DNA from: Gammaproteobacteria bacterium
GTDB taxonomy: Bacteria; Pseudomonadota; Gammaproteobacteria; Burkholderiales; Rhodocyclaceae
Assembly: GCA_018819515.1 (NCBI GenBank)
Contig: JAHJPX010000006.1
Coordinates: 1 to 64,000 of the forward strand
Direction: 5' to 3'
Length of the DNA: 64,000 nt
Position 1 is the stretch's first letter. Each line of letters opens with the position of its first letter. The notes under the pieces are model-generated. The model saw nothing but the letters and a program-made list of their open reading frames with translations, did not search any database and had not been told where the DNA came from. A program made the translations under genes and the position numbers. Below are positions 39,580-48,125 of this stretch, piece after piece.

Positions 39580-40308
39580 ATGCAGAAGACCGACCACAAG
39601 TCCATTCATGGCAGCGGCAAGCGGCAGCGCGTGCGTACGAACATGGTGAACGTGTTCATCATGGGCAAGCGGCACGTGGTGCCAGAACATGCCACGATCA
39701 TGCGGGCCATAGAGCACGCCGGTCACCAGATCATTCGTGGCGCCGGCTGCCGGGAGGGCTTTTGCGGCGCTTGCGGCACCCTCTATCGCTTGCCGGGCGA
39801 CTACAAGCTGCACACTGGCCTCGCTTGCACGACACTGGTGCAGGAAGGCATGGTGCTGGCGCAGATTCCCTACGTGCCGATGCAGAAGGCCGTCTACGAC
39901 CTGGAGAAGCTGACGCCGGACGCCGGCACCATCGAGAAGGTCTACCCGGTCACGTTCCGTTGCGTCGCCTGTGGTACGTGCAGCAAGGCCTGTCCGCAGG
40001 GACTGCCGGTAATGGACTACATCCAGGCGGCCATGCGCGGCGACATCGCGACGGTCGCGGACATCGCCTTCGATTGCGTCGCCTGTGGCCTGTGCGCATT
40101 GCGCTGCCCGGCCGAGATCATCCAGCACGAAGTCGGCATTCTCTGCAAGCGACTCACCGGCCGCTATCTGCGCAAGGAAAGCCGGGAACTGGACGAACGA
40201 CTTGGCGAAATCCGCAGCCGTAAATTCGACGCCGAGTACGACGAACTGATGGCGATGGACAAGAAAGTCCTTACCAAGCTGTATTACGACCGGGATATCG
40301 AGCCCTGA
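39580..40308 (+). CDS. frdB: Fumarate reductase/succinate dehydrogenase iron-sulfur subunit-like protein
   Basis: The 242-residue protein has an N-terminal plant-type [2Fe-2S] domain (CREGFCGACG and a later Cys in LACTT) and two C-terminal cluster motifs, CVACGTCSKACPQG and CVACGLCALRCPAE. Both look like classical [4Fe-4S] sites, whereas usual FrdB/SdhB has one [4Fe-4S] and one [3Fe-4S] site near the quinone. No FrdC/D membrane anchors are in the cluster, so a soluble enzyme fits. ATG 39580 follows a GGAGGAAG site; ATG 39556 upstream has none. Confidence 0.85.
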   Translation: MQKTDHKSIHGSGKRQRVRTNMVNVFIMGKRHVVPEHATIMRAIEHAGHQIIRGAGCREGFCGACGTLYRLPGDYKLHTGLACTTLVQEGMVLAQIPYVPMQKAVYDLEKLTPDAGTIEKVYPVTFRCVACGTCSKACPQGLPVMDYIQAAMRGDIATVADIAFDCVACGLCALRCPAEIIQHEVGILCKRLTGRYLRKESRELDERLGEIRSRKFDAEYDELMAMDKKVLTKLYYDRDIEP

Positions 40309-40330
40309 GCGGCACGCATAGGAGAACAGG

Positions 40331-42058
40331 ATGTATCCAGAGTATCTAACCGAGTCGCTCAATGCTGTCGAGCGCACCCGCCCGGCCCGCCTCGAAAAGG
40401 CGCTGAGCGGGCAGCCCGTCTTCCCGCCGATGAACGAAAAGGAACGCCGGGACGTACTGACCAAGTACCACCCGGACTTTGCAGCCGGATCCAAGCGTCC
40501 AATACGTATCGGGCCCAACCGCGGCGAAGAGCTCACCACGGAAGTGGCCGAGATGCTCGAGGCGCATTCGATGATCGAGCCGAAGCTGATGGACATCCAC
40601 CTGCGCGAGCCCGACTACGAAACCGACCTGCTCATCATCGGCGGCGGCGGTGCCGGCTGTTGGGCCGCGATCCAGGCGGCGCGCAACGGCGTCAAGTCGA
40701 TGGTCGCCACCAAGCTGCGCATGGGCGACGCCAACACCATGATGTCCGAGGGCGGCATGCAGGCAGCGGTTTCCCGTAGCGACTCGCCGACCCGCCACTA
40801 CCTGGACGCCATGGGCGGCGGCCATTTCGAGAACGTGCCCGAACTGGTGCGCGTGCTGACCGAGGACGGTCCCGACGTCGTGCGTGACCTGGAAAACCTC
40901 GGTGTGGTCTGGGACAAGATGGACAACGGCGACATGCAGGTGCTGCATGGCGGCGGTACCTCAAGGAAGCGCATGGTGTCCTGCCGCGATCTCATTGGCG
41001 CCACCATCATGCGTACGCTGATGGACGAGGTGAAGAACCATCCGGACATGATCAACACCCGCGAGTTCGAACCGGCGGTGGAACTGATCCTCGATGACAA
41101 AGGACAGTGCGCCGGCGCCGTGCTCTATAGTCTGGATACCGAGCAGTTCCTGACCGTCAAGGCCAAGTCCGTCATCATCACCACCGGCGGCTACGGCCGA
41201 CTTCACATCCGCGGCTTTGCCACCACCAATCACTACGGCGCTACCGGCGACGGCCTGGTCATGGCCTACCGCGCTGGCGCCAAGCTCGCCTTCATGGATT
41301 CGGTCCAGTACCACCCGACCGGCGCCGTGTTTCCGGAACAGATCGCGGGCTTCCTGGTTACCGAGAAGATTCGCGGTGCCGGCGGCCAGCCCTTGAACAA
41401 GGACGGCGAACTGTTCGTCTTTCCGCGCGAGCCGCGCGACATCGAAAGTGCCGCCATCATCCGCGAGTGCAGTCCCGACCGCGACATGGGCATTGATACC
41501 TTTGCCGGTCGCATGGGCGTCTGGCTGGATTCGCCGATCATCGACCTGATCCATGGCGCCGGTTACACGCGTCATCAGTTTCCGGGCATCTGCCGGCAGT
41601 TCGACCGCTTTGGCATCGACATCGCCAAGCAGCCGATGCTGATCTACCCGTCGCTGCATTACCAGAACGGCGGCATCGCCATCAACGAACGCTGCGAGAC
41701 CAGCATCCCGGGCCTGTATGTCGCCGGCGAGGCTTCCGGCGGGGTACACGGCCGCAATCGCCTGATGGGCAACTCGGTACTCGACTACAACGTCTTCGGC
41801 CGGCGTGCCGGCCAGTATGCCAGCGAATACTCCAAGTCGGTGACACTGGGCAAGATCAACGTCAACCATGTAACGGCTCACGCGGAAGAACTGGTGCGCG
41901 AGGGAATCGATACCGACCTCGTCTCGCCGCTGATCCTGCCGTCCTACACGCCTGAAGACGTCAAAATCCAGCAGATGGCGCGACTGGGCAACATTCCCGC
42001 GCGTCACTCGATGCTGCGCAGCCGCTTCTCGCCTGGCGAACGGAAGACCCACCTATGA
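40331..42058 (+). CDS. frdA: Fumarate reductase/succinate dehydrogenase flavoprotein-like subunit
   Basis: The 575-residue protein has the FAD motif IIGGGGAGCWAA (about 102-113), SEGGMQAAV, QYHPTG, and GRNRLMGNSVLDYNVFGRRAG, typical of the SdhA/FrdA family. Where FrdA and SdhA bind FAD covalently through His in SHTVAAEGG, this protein reads ANTMMSEGG with Asn135, so the flavin is likely non-covalent, as in soluble family members. It also has about 95 extra residues before the FAD domain. With FrdB and HdrC it suggests a soluble fumarate reductase fed by Hdr-type subunits. A GGAGAA site precedes it, and its stop overlaps hdrC. Confidence 0.85.
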   Translation: MYPEYLTESLNAVERTRPARLEKALSGQPVFPPMNEKERRDVLTKYHPDFAAGSKRPIRIGPNRGEELTTEVAEMLEAHSMIEPKLMDIHLREPDYETDLLIIGGGGAGCWAAIQAARNGVKSMVATKLRMGDANTMMSEGGMQAAVSRSDSPTRHYLDAMGGGHFENVPELVRVLTEDGPDVVRDLENLGVVWDKMDNGDMQVLHGGGTSRKRMVSCRDLIGATIMRTLMDEVKNHPDMINTREFEPAVELILDDKGQCAGAVLYSLDTEQFLTVKAKSVIITTGGYGRLHIRGFATTNHYGATGDGLVMAYRAGAKLAFMDSVQYHPTGAVFPEQIAGFLVTEKIRGAGGQPLNKDGELFVFPREPRDIESAAIIRECSPDRDMGIDTFAGRMGVWLDSPIIDLIHGAGYTRHQFPGICRQFDRFGIDIAKQPMLIYPSLHYQNGGIAINERCETSIPGLYVAGEASGGVHGRNRLMGNSVLDYNVFGRRAGQYASEYSKSVTLGKINVNHVTAHAEELVREGIDTDLVSPLILPSYTPEDVKIQQMARLGNIPARHSMLRSRFSPGERKTHL

Positions 42059-42462
42059 GCACTCAGATGTCGCGCGAGGCCGAAACACGGGCCTTCATCG
42101 ACAAGATCGAAAGTCTGTCCGGGCAGAATTTGCTCGCCTGCTACCAGTGCGGCAAGTGTTCGGCCGGCTGCCCCATGGCCAAGCATATGGACATTCCTCC
42201 GAATCAGATGATTCGCTACGTCCAGCTCGGGCTCAAGAAGGATCTGCTGGCGTCCGAATCCATCTGGATGTGCGTTTCCTGCCTGACGTGCAACTCGCGT
42301 TGTCCCAAGGGCGTACGCATCGCCGAAATCATCGAGTCGCTGCGCCAGATGCACCTGCGTGTACGCAACGATTTCTTCGACGTACGCAAGCTGCCTTCCG
42401 ACGTGTTGGGGGACTTGCCGCCGATCGCCCTGATCGGGGGCATGCGTAAATTTACGTCCTGA
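42055..42462 (+). CDS. hdrC: Heterodisulfide reductase subunit C-like protein
   Basis: The 135-residue protein has two [4Fe-4S] motifs, CYQCGKCSAGCP and CVSCLTCNSRCPKG, and the typical HdrC segment PNQMIRYVQLG. It would carry electrons between HdrA and HdrB. It is coupled to frdA by ATGA and is the last gene of the cluster. The 117 bp that follow contain no strong terminator. Confidence 0.9.
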   Translation: MSTQMSREAETRAFIDKIESLSGQNLLACYQCGKCSAGCPMAKHMDIPPNQMIRYVQLGLKKDLLASESIWMCVSCLTCNSRCPKGVRIAEIIESLRQMHLRVRNDFFDVRKLPSDVLGDLPPIALIGGMRKFTS

Positions 42463-42545
42463 AGTAGCTCCGCCCCTTTCCTCAGGTTCGGGCAAAAGGC
42501 CGAATATCGACCCCGTGTGGCGAAGGACCGCCCGGCAACGCTTGA

Positions 42546-42551
42546 TATAAT
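42546..42551 (+). promoter_or_regulatory. Probable -10 box of ribF
   Basis: A perfect TATAAT lies 28 bp before the ribF start, in the only gap after the hdrC gene. No good -35 box is found at 16-18 bp, so the promoter may be weak or activator-dependent. Confidence 0.4.
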
Positions 42552-42579
42552 CAGCCCCTTTTTCTGAATTCCGAAGGCG

Positions 42580-43515
42580 ATGCTGGTTTTTCGCACTATT
42601 CCCGAGCGGGCGACGTCCCCCACCGTGCTGGCGATCGGCAACTTCGACGGCCTGCACCTGGGCCATCGCGCGTTGCTGGATCGGCTGACGGCAAAGGCAC
42701 GCGAACTCGGCTTGCCGGCGTCGGTAATGACGTTCGAGCCGCATCCGCGCGAGCTGTTTACTCCCGAACAGGCGCCCGCCCGCCTGACCAGCCTGCGGGA
42801 GAAGCTCGACCTGCTGGAATGCTGCGGCGTCGAGCGTGCCTACGTGCTGCACTTCAGCCGCAAGCTAGCCACGCTGACTGCCGAGGAGTTCATCGAGAAA
42901 GTGCTTGTGCGCGGGCTGGCGGTAAAACACCTGATCATCGGCGATGACTTCCGTTTCGGCCGGGGCCGCGGCGGCGACTTCGCGATGCTCCAGCAGGCCG
43001 GGATCGAACACAACTTCGGCGTCGAGGCAATGCACACCATCGACATCGACGGCGAGCGCGTATCGAGTTCCGCCGTGCGCGAAGCATTGGCGGCCGGCGA
43101 CCTCGAACACGCGGCGCGATTGCTCGGCCGGCCGTACAACATTTCCGGCCGTGTCGTACATGGCGAAAAGATCGGCCGGCGCATCGGCTTTCCGACGGCA
43201 AACATTCAATTGAAGCGCAAGCGCGTCGCGCTGCAGGGCATCTTCGCGGTGACGGTCAGCGGGCTGGACAAGCGCCATCTTCCCGGCGCTGCCAGTCTTG
43301 GAGTGCGGCCGACGCTGGGCTCTGCGCTCAAGCCGGTTCTCGAAGTGCATCTACTCGACTTCGATCGTCCAATCTACGGCGAGCATGTGACGGTGCACTT
43401 CCTGCACAAGTTGCGCGACGAGGCGAAGTTCGCGTCGCTCGAAGCGCTGTCGGCGCAGATCAGGCTCGATGTTGCCGCAACCCGAGACTATTTTTCAGGC
43501 AAGCAAAATGGCTGA
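42580..43515 (+). CDS. ribF: Bifunctional riboflavin kinase/FMN adenylyltransferase
   Basis: RibF turns riboflavin into FMN and FAD. The 311-residue protein has the adenylyltransferase site GNFDGLHLGHR, the GDDFRFGRGRGGD loop, SSSAVREAL, and the riboflavin kinase segment GFPTANIQ. It begins the ribF-ileS-lspA-fkpB-ispH operon, whose order is standard in proteobacteria. It overlaps ileS by 8 bp. Confidence 0.96.
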   Translation: MLVFRTIPERATSPTVLAIGNFDGLHLGHRALLDRLTAKARELGLPASVMTFEPHPRELFTPEQAPARLTSLREKLDLLECCGVERAYVLHFSRKLATLTAEEFIEKVLVRGLAVKHLIIGDDFRFGRGRGGDFAMLQQAGIEHNFGVEAMHTIDIDGERVSSSAVREALAAGDLEHAARLLGRPYNISGRVVHGEKIGRRIGFPTANIQLKRKRVALQGIFAVTVSGLDKRHLPGAASLGVRPTLGSALKPVLEVHLLDFDRPIYGEHVTVHFLHKLRDEAKFASLEALSAQIRLDVAATRDYFSGKQNG

Positions 43516-46285
43516 CTACAAATCCACCCTGAACATGCCCGATACGCCTTTCCCGATGCGGGGCAACCTCGCCAAGCGGGAGCCGGCCTGGGTCAAGCAA
43601 TGGCAGGACAGGCGCATCTACGAGAAAATCCGCGAGGCCTCGAAGGGCCGGCCGCGTTTCGTGCTGCACGACGGGCCGCCCTACGCCAACGGCGACATCC
43701 ACATCGGCCACGCGGTCAACAAGATACTCAAGGACATCATCGTCCGCGCCCGCACACTGGCCGGCTTCGATGCGCCCTATGTGCCGGGCTGGGACTGCCA
43801 CGGTCTGCCCATCGAACATCAGATCGAAAAGAAGCACGGCAAGCATCTCGAAGGCAACAAAGTGCGCCCGTTGTGCCGCGCCTTCGCGACGGAGCAGATC
43901 GAGCGGCAGAAGATGGACTTCATTCGCCTCGGCGTGCTGGGCGAATGGGACAAGCCCTACACGACGATGAATTTCAAGACCGAGGCCGACGAGATTCGCG
44001 CCCTCGAAAAGATGCGCGAAGCCGGCCACCTCTATCGTGGCCTGAAACCCGTCAACTGGTGCCTCGACTGCGGTTCGGCGCTGGCCGAGGCCGAGGTCGA
44101 GTACGAAGACAAGACCTCGGACGCGATCGATGTCGGCTTCCCGGTGGCGGATGTCGACAGGCTGCGCGAAATCTTCGGCGTCGGCATCAAGCATCCCGCT
44201 TATGCGGTGATCTGGACGACAACGCCCTGGACGCTGCCCGCCAACGAGGCGGTGTGTGCGCATCCGGACTTCGTCTATGACCTCGTCGAGACCGAGAAGG
44301 GCTTGCTGATCCTGACGCGCGATCTGGTCGAACCTTCGCTGGCGCGCTACGGCTTGCACGGCAAGGCGATCGCCTCGACGACCGGCGCGAAGCTCGAAGG
44401 CCTGAAACTGAATCACCCGTTCCTGGAACGCCAGGTGCCGATGATCCTCGGTACCCACGTGACGCTGGAGGCGGGCACCGGGCTGGTGCACACCGCGCCG
44501 GCGCACGGCGTGGATGACTACTACGTCGGCAGCCGCTACGGCCTGCCGATCGACAATCCGGTCGGCGACGATGGCAAATTCATCGCCTCGACGCCGCTGT
44601 TCGCGGGCATGAGCGTCTGGGAAGCGAATCCGAAGGTCATCGAGACGCTGGCGCTGAAGGGCGTGCTGCTGTTGCACACCAAGGTCACGCACAGCTACCC
44701 GCACTGCTGGCGGCACAAGACGCCGATCATCTTCCGTGCCACCACGCAGTGGTTCGTGCGCATGGACGGTGAGCAGAAAGTCAGCCTTCGCGACACGGCG
44801 CTGAAAGCGATCAAAGAGACTCAGTTTTTCCCAAGCTGGGGCAAGGCGCGGCTGAACGCCATGATCGCCAACCGCCCGGACTGGTGCGTTTCTCGCCAGC
44901 GCAACTGGGGTGTGCCGATTCCGTTCTTCCTTGACAAGGAAACCGGCGAGCCGCACCCGCGCACGCCGGAGTTGATCGAGGAAGTCGCCAGGCGCGTGGA
45001 GCAGGGCGGCATCGAAGCGTGGTTCGCGCTAGACGCGAAGGAACTGCTTGGCGCCGAGGCGGAACGCTACACGAAGATGAGCGACACGCTCGACGTCTGG
45101 TTCGATTCGGGCACGACGCACTGGTCGGTCATGCGTGGCTCGCATGCCGACGCCTGTGCCTATCCTGCCGATCTGTATCTGGAAGGCTCGGACCAGCATC
45201 GCGGCTGGTTCCATTCTTCGTTGCTCACCGGCTGCGCCATCGACGGTCGCGCGCCCTACAAGGCGCTGCTGACCCACGGTTTCGTTGTCGACGGCAAGGG
45301 CATGAAAATGTCCAAGTCGAAGGGCAACGTTGTCGCGCCGCAGGAGGTGTCCGACAAGCTGGGCGCGGAAATCCTGCGCCTGTGGGTCGCAGCCACCGAC
45401 TACTCGGGCGAGTTGTCGATCTCGAAGGAGATTCTCGACCGCGTGGTCGAAGTCTACCGCCGCTTGCGCAACACGCTCAAGTTCCTGCTTGCCAATACGG
45501 TGGACTTCGATCCGGCCACGGACATGCTGCCGGTCGAACAGTGGCTGGAGATCGACCGCTACGCACTGGCGATGACGCGTGCGTTGCAGGAGCAATGCGT
45601 TGCCGACTACGAAAGCTACGAGTTCCACAAAATCGTCCAGGGCTTGCAGAATTTCTGCGGTCAGGACCTCGGCGCCTTCTACGTCGACATCCTCAAGGAT
45701 CGCCTCTATACGTCGGCAACGGACTCGCGTTCACGCCGCGCGGCGCAGAGCGCGCTGTGGCATATCGTGCAGACGCTGGTGCGTCTGATGGCGCCGATCC
45801 TCTCTTTTACCGCTGAGGAAATCTGGGAAATAGTCAGTGATGGCGATACGGTGATGACCACGACCTGGCACGAGTTGCCGGCGCAAGCGGGCGAAGCGGA
45901 GTTGATGGCGCGCTGGCAGTCGATTCGTGAGGTTCGCGCCGACGTGGTCAAGGTACTGGAAGAAGTTCGCACCGAAGGCAAGATCGGCTCGTCGCTGCAA
46001 GCCGAAGTCGAGATCCGCGCCAGTGGCGCCAAGTACGAGCTGCTGGCGAGTCTTGAGGACGACCTGCGCTTCATCCTGATTTGCTCCAAAACCACGCTGG
46101 TCAAGGCGACCGATGCGGGCGCCGAGGCGATCATCGCCACGGCGAGCGCGCACCGGAAATGCGTGCGCTGCTGGCACTGGCGCGCCGATGTCGGTAACCA
46201 CGCGCATGCCGCCGAGCATCCAGAACTCTGCGGCCGCTGCGCCGAGAATCTGTTCGGCGGCGGCGAAGCGCGTGAATTCGCGTAG
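43508..46285 (+). CDS. ileS: Isoleucyl-tRNA synthetase
   Basis: The 925-residue class I synthetase has the HIGH motif (NGDIHIGHAVNK), the KMSKS motif (GMKMSKSKGNV), the editing-domain blocks WTTTPWTLPANE and HTAPAHG, and a C-terminal zinc site (KCVRCWHWR then LCGRCAEN). The start at 43508 gives the normal MADYKSTLNMPDTPFPMRG N-terminus. A weak match to the dispersed motif lies at 44776-44799 (about four mismatches) and may be chance. Confidence 0.97.
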   Translation: MADYKSTLNMPDTPFPMRGNLAKREPAWVKQWQDRRIYEKIREASKGRPRFVLHDGPPYANGDIHIGHAVNKILKDIIVRARTLAGFDAPYVPGWDCHGLPIEHQIEKKHGKHLEGNKVRPLCRAFATEQIERQKMDFIRLGVLGEWDKPYTTMNFKTEADEIRALEKMREAGHLYRGLKPVNWCLDCGSALAEAEVEYEDKTSDAIDVGFPVADVDRLREIFGVGIKHPAYAVIWTTTPWTLPANEAVCAHPDFVYDLVETEKGLLILTRDLVEPSLARYGLHGKAIASTTGAKLEGLKLNHPFLERQVPMILGTHVTLEAGTGLVHTAPAHGVDDYYVGSRYGLPIDNPVGDDGKFIASTPLFAGMSVWEANPKVIETLALKGVLLLHTKVTHSYPHCWRHKTPIIFRATTQWFVRMDGEQKVSLRDTALKAIKETQFFPSWGKARLNAMIANRPDWCVSRQRNWGVPIPFFLDKETGEPHPRTPELIEEVARRVEQGGIEAWFALDAKELLGAEAERYTKMSDTLDVWFDSGTTHWSVMRGSHADACAYPADLYLEGSDQHRGWFHSSLLTGCAIDGRAPYKALLTHGFVVDGKGMKMSKSKGNVVAPQEVSDKLGAEILRLWVAATDYSGELSISKEILDRVVEVYRRLRNTLKFLLANTVDFDPATDMLPVEQWLEIDRYALAMTRALQEQCVADYESYEFHKIVQGLQNFCGQDLGAFYVDILKDRLYTSATDSRSRRAAQSALWHIVQTLVRLMAPILSFTAEEIWEIVSDGDTVMTTTWHELPAQAGEAELMARWQSIREVRADVVKVLEEVRTEGKIGSSLQAEVEIRASGAKYELLASLEDDLRFILICSKTTLVKATDAGAEAIIATASAHRKCVRCWHWRADVGNHAHAAEHPELCGRCAENLFGGGEAREFA

Positions 46286-46799
46286 TGGTGGCGTGTCGCC
46301 ACGGCTGACTTTTCACCTGGCCCACTGGCTTGCGCTGGCGGGTGTCGTCGTCGCGCTCGATCAGGCGACGAAGGCCTGGGTGCTGGCGCTGTTTCAACCG
46401 GGCGAGAGCCTCGTGGTGACGCCGTTCTTCAATTTCGTGCTGTTGTTCAATACCGGCGCTTCGTTCAGCTTCCTTGCCGATGCCGGCGGCTGGCAGCGCT
46501 GGTTCTTCGTCGTGCTGGCGGTCGTGATCTCGGTGTGGCTGCTGATGTTGCTGCGCCGCCATGCGGGCGAGCCGCTGATGGCGTCTTCGCTGGCGCTGAT
46601 CCTCGGCGGCGCGGTCGGCAACGTCATCGATCGCGTCCGCATTGGCGCGGTCACCGATTTTCTGCATTTTCACTGGAACGAGTATTACTTTCCGGCGTTC
46701 AATGTCGCCGATTCCTGCATCACCATCGGCGTCGCCCTGATGATCTGGTACGAACTTTTCGGAAAGGGAGCGAGTCATGGCGGACCGGGTCAAGACTGA
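46272..46799 (+). CDS. lspA: Lipoprotein signal peptidase
   Basis: LspA is the inner-membrane aspartic protease that removes lipoprotein signal peptides. The 175-residue protein has four membrane segments, FNTGASFSFL, and the catalytic Asp residues in GNVIDRVRIG and FNVADSCITIG. The N-terminus is unusual: no ATG is available, and candidate GTG starts at 46272 (overlapping ileS) and 46293 flank or lie inside a perfect dispersed-motif copy, which encodes residues VSPRLTF just before the first membrane helix. Confidence 0.93.
   Translation: MNSRSGGVSPRLTFHLAHWLALAGVVVALDQATKAWVLALFQPGESLVVTPFFNFVLLFNTGASFSFLADAGGWQRWFFVVLAVVISVWLLMLLRRHAGEPLMASSLALILGGAVGNVIDRVRIGAVTDFLHFHWNEYYFPAFNVADSCITIGVALMIWYELFGKGASHGGPGQD
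46290..46313 (-). repeat. Dispersed 24-bp motif at the ileS-lspA junction
   Basis: This perfect copy in minus orientation starts 5 bp after the ileS stop and forms part of the start region of lspA, read in the frame GVSPRLTF. Confidence 0.85.
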
Positions 46800-47208
46800 C
46801 AGCCTCGTCACGCTGCACTACCGGCTGGCGACCGGTGACGATGTCGCTCTGGTCAGCACCTTCGACGGCACGCCGGCAACGCTGCAACTCGGCAGCGGCG
46901 AACTGGTACCGACGCTGGAAGCCTGCATCGAGGGCATGGCCGTCGGCGAGCGCCAGACCTTCCTGCTCGAATCCGAACAGGCTTTCGGGCCGCACAGTCC
47001 GGAACTGGTTCAGCGCTTTTTGCGGAGCGACTTGCCTGATGAAGGGAACCTCGAACCCTTGAACATGATCGAATTCTCCGGACCGGACGGTCTGCACATC
47101 ACCGGCCTGGTACGCGAACTGGACGCCGATTCGGCGCTGATCGATTTCAATCATCCGCTGGCCGGCCGCGACGTGCGCTTCGAAGTCGAAATCGTGGGGA
47201 TACTCTGA
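46777..47208 (+). CDS. fkpB: FKBP-type peptidyl-prolyl isomerase SlpA-like
   Basis: The 143-residue protein has the FKBP core of the SlpA type: VTLHYRLATGDD, LQLGSGELVPTLEACIEGM, and an inserted chaperone flap followed by VDFNHPLAGRD-like IDFNHPLAGRDVRFEVEI. It overlaps lspA by 23 bp and follows GGAAAGGGAG. Its stop overlaps the ispH start. Confidence 0.93.
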   Translation: MADRVKTDSLVTLHYRLATGDDVALVSTFDGTPATLQLGSGELVPTLEACIEGMAVGERQTFLLESEQAFGPHSPELVQRFLRSDLPDEGNLEPLNMIEFSGPDGLHITGLVRELDADSALIDFNHPLAGRDVRFEVEIVGIL

Positions 47209-48125
47209 TGGACATCCTGCTCGCCAACCCTCGCGGTTTTTGCGCCGGCGTCGAACGCGCCATCGCCATCGTCGAAAAGGCGCTGGAACTTTTCGGGGCG
47301 CCGATCTACGTTCGCCACGAAGTCGTGCACAACAAGTACGTCGTCGACAACCTGCGCGCCAAGGGCGCGGTTTTTGTCGATGAACTCGACGATGTGCCCG
47401 ATGGCGGCACGGTGATCTTCAGCGCCCACGGCGTATCAAAGGCCGTGCAGGCCGAGGCCGCGCGGCGCAAGCTGCGCGTTTTCGATGCCACCTGTCCGCT
47501 GGTCACCAAAGTACACCTCGAAGTCGCCCGCCAGCGAACCCAGGGCCGCGAAGTGGTGATGATCGGCCACAAGGGCCACCCGGAAGTCGAAGGCACCATG
47601 GGCCAGAGTGGCGACGGTATGCATCTGGTCGAGAAAGTCGGCGATGTGCCACGGCTGACTTTTTCCGATCCCGAACGCGTCGCCTATGTCACCCAGACTA
47701 CGCTCTCGATCGATGATGCTGCCACCATCGTTGGCGCCCTGCGCGAACGCTTTCCCGCCATCGTCGGCCCAAAGAAGGACGACATTTGCTACGCCACGCA
47801 AAACCGGCAGGATGCCGTGCGCAAGCTGGCCGAGTCCTGCGATGTCGTGCTCGTCGTCGGCTCGCCGACCAGTTCCAACTCGAATCGCTTGCGCGAGGTC
47901 GCGGCCGGCATGGGATGCGCCGCGCATCTCATCGACGGACCGGATGAAATCCGTGCCGAGTGGCTCGCCGGCAAGCGAAGCGTCGGGCTGACGGCGGGCG
48001 CCTCGGCACCGGAAATTCTTGTTGAACGGGTCATCCACCGACTTCGGGAAATGGGCGCGGCCAAAGTGGTCGCGCAGGAGGGGGAGCCGGAGCGGGTCAG
48101 TTTCCCACTGCCGAAGCTGAACTAG
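47208..48125 (+). CDS. ispH: 4-hydroxy-3-methylbut-2-enyl diphosphate reductase
   Basis: IspH is the [4Fe-4S] enzyme that makes IPP and DMAPP in the last MEP-pathway step. The 305-residue protein has the three cluster Cys residues in RGFCAGV, DATCPLVTKVH and CYATQNRQ, and the GSPTSSNSNRL motif. A partial dispersed-motif match encodes residues near 145-152 (DVPRLTF). Its 3' end overlaps the convergent TonB-like gene by 29 bp. Confidence 0.96.
   Translation: MDILLANPRGFCAGVERAIAIVEKALELFGAPIYVRHEVVHNKYVVDNLRAKGAVFVDELDDVPDGGTVIFSAHGVSKAVQAEAARRKLRVFDATCPLVTKVHLEVARQRTQGREVVMIGHKGHPEVEGTMGQSGDGMHLVEKVGDVPRLTFSDPERVAYVTQTTLSIDDAATIVGALRERFPAIVGPKKDDICYATQNRQDAVRKLAESCDVVLVVGSPTSSNSNRLREVAAGMGCAAHLIDGPDEIRAEWLAGKRSVGLTAGASAPEILVERVIHRLREMGAAKVVAQEGEPERVSFPLPKLN
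47640..47663 (-). repeat. Partial dispersed-motif copy inside ispH
   Basis: The GCCACGGCTGACTTTT half matches the consensus exactly in minus orientation, while the other half has about four differences. It is in the same reading frame as the dxs and lspA copies (PRLTF). Confidence 0.6.

Noticed and set aside
42445..42456. Palindrome CGTAAATTTACG near the end of hdrC
   Set aside because: It is inside coding sequence, lacks a T run and has no partner site; not enough to call an operator or terminator.
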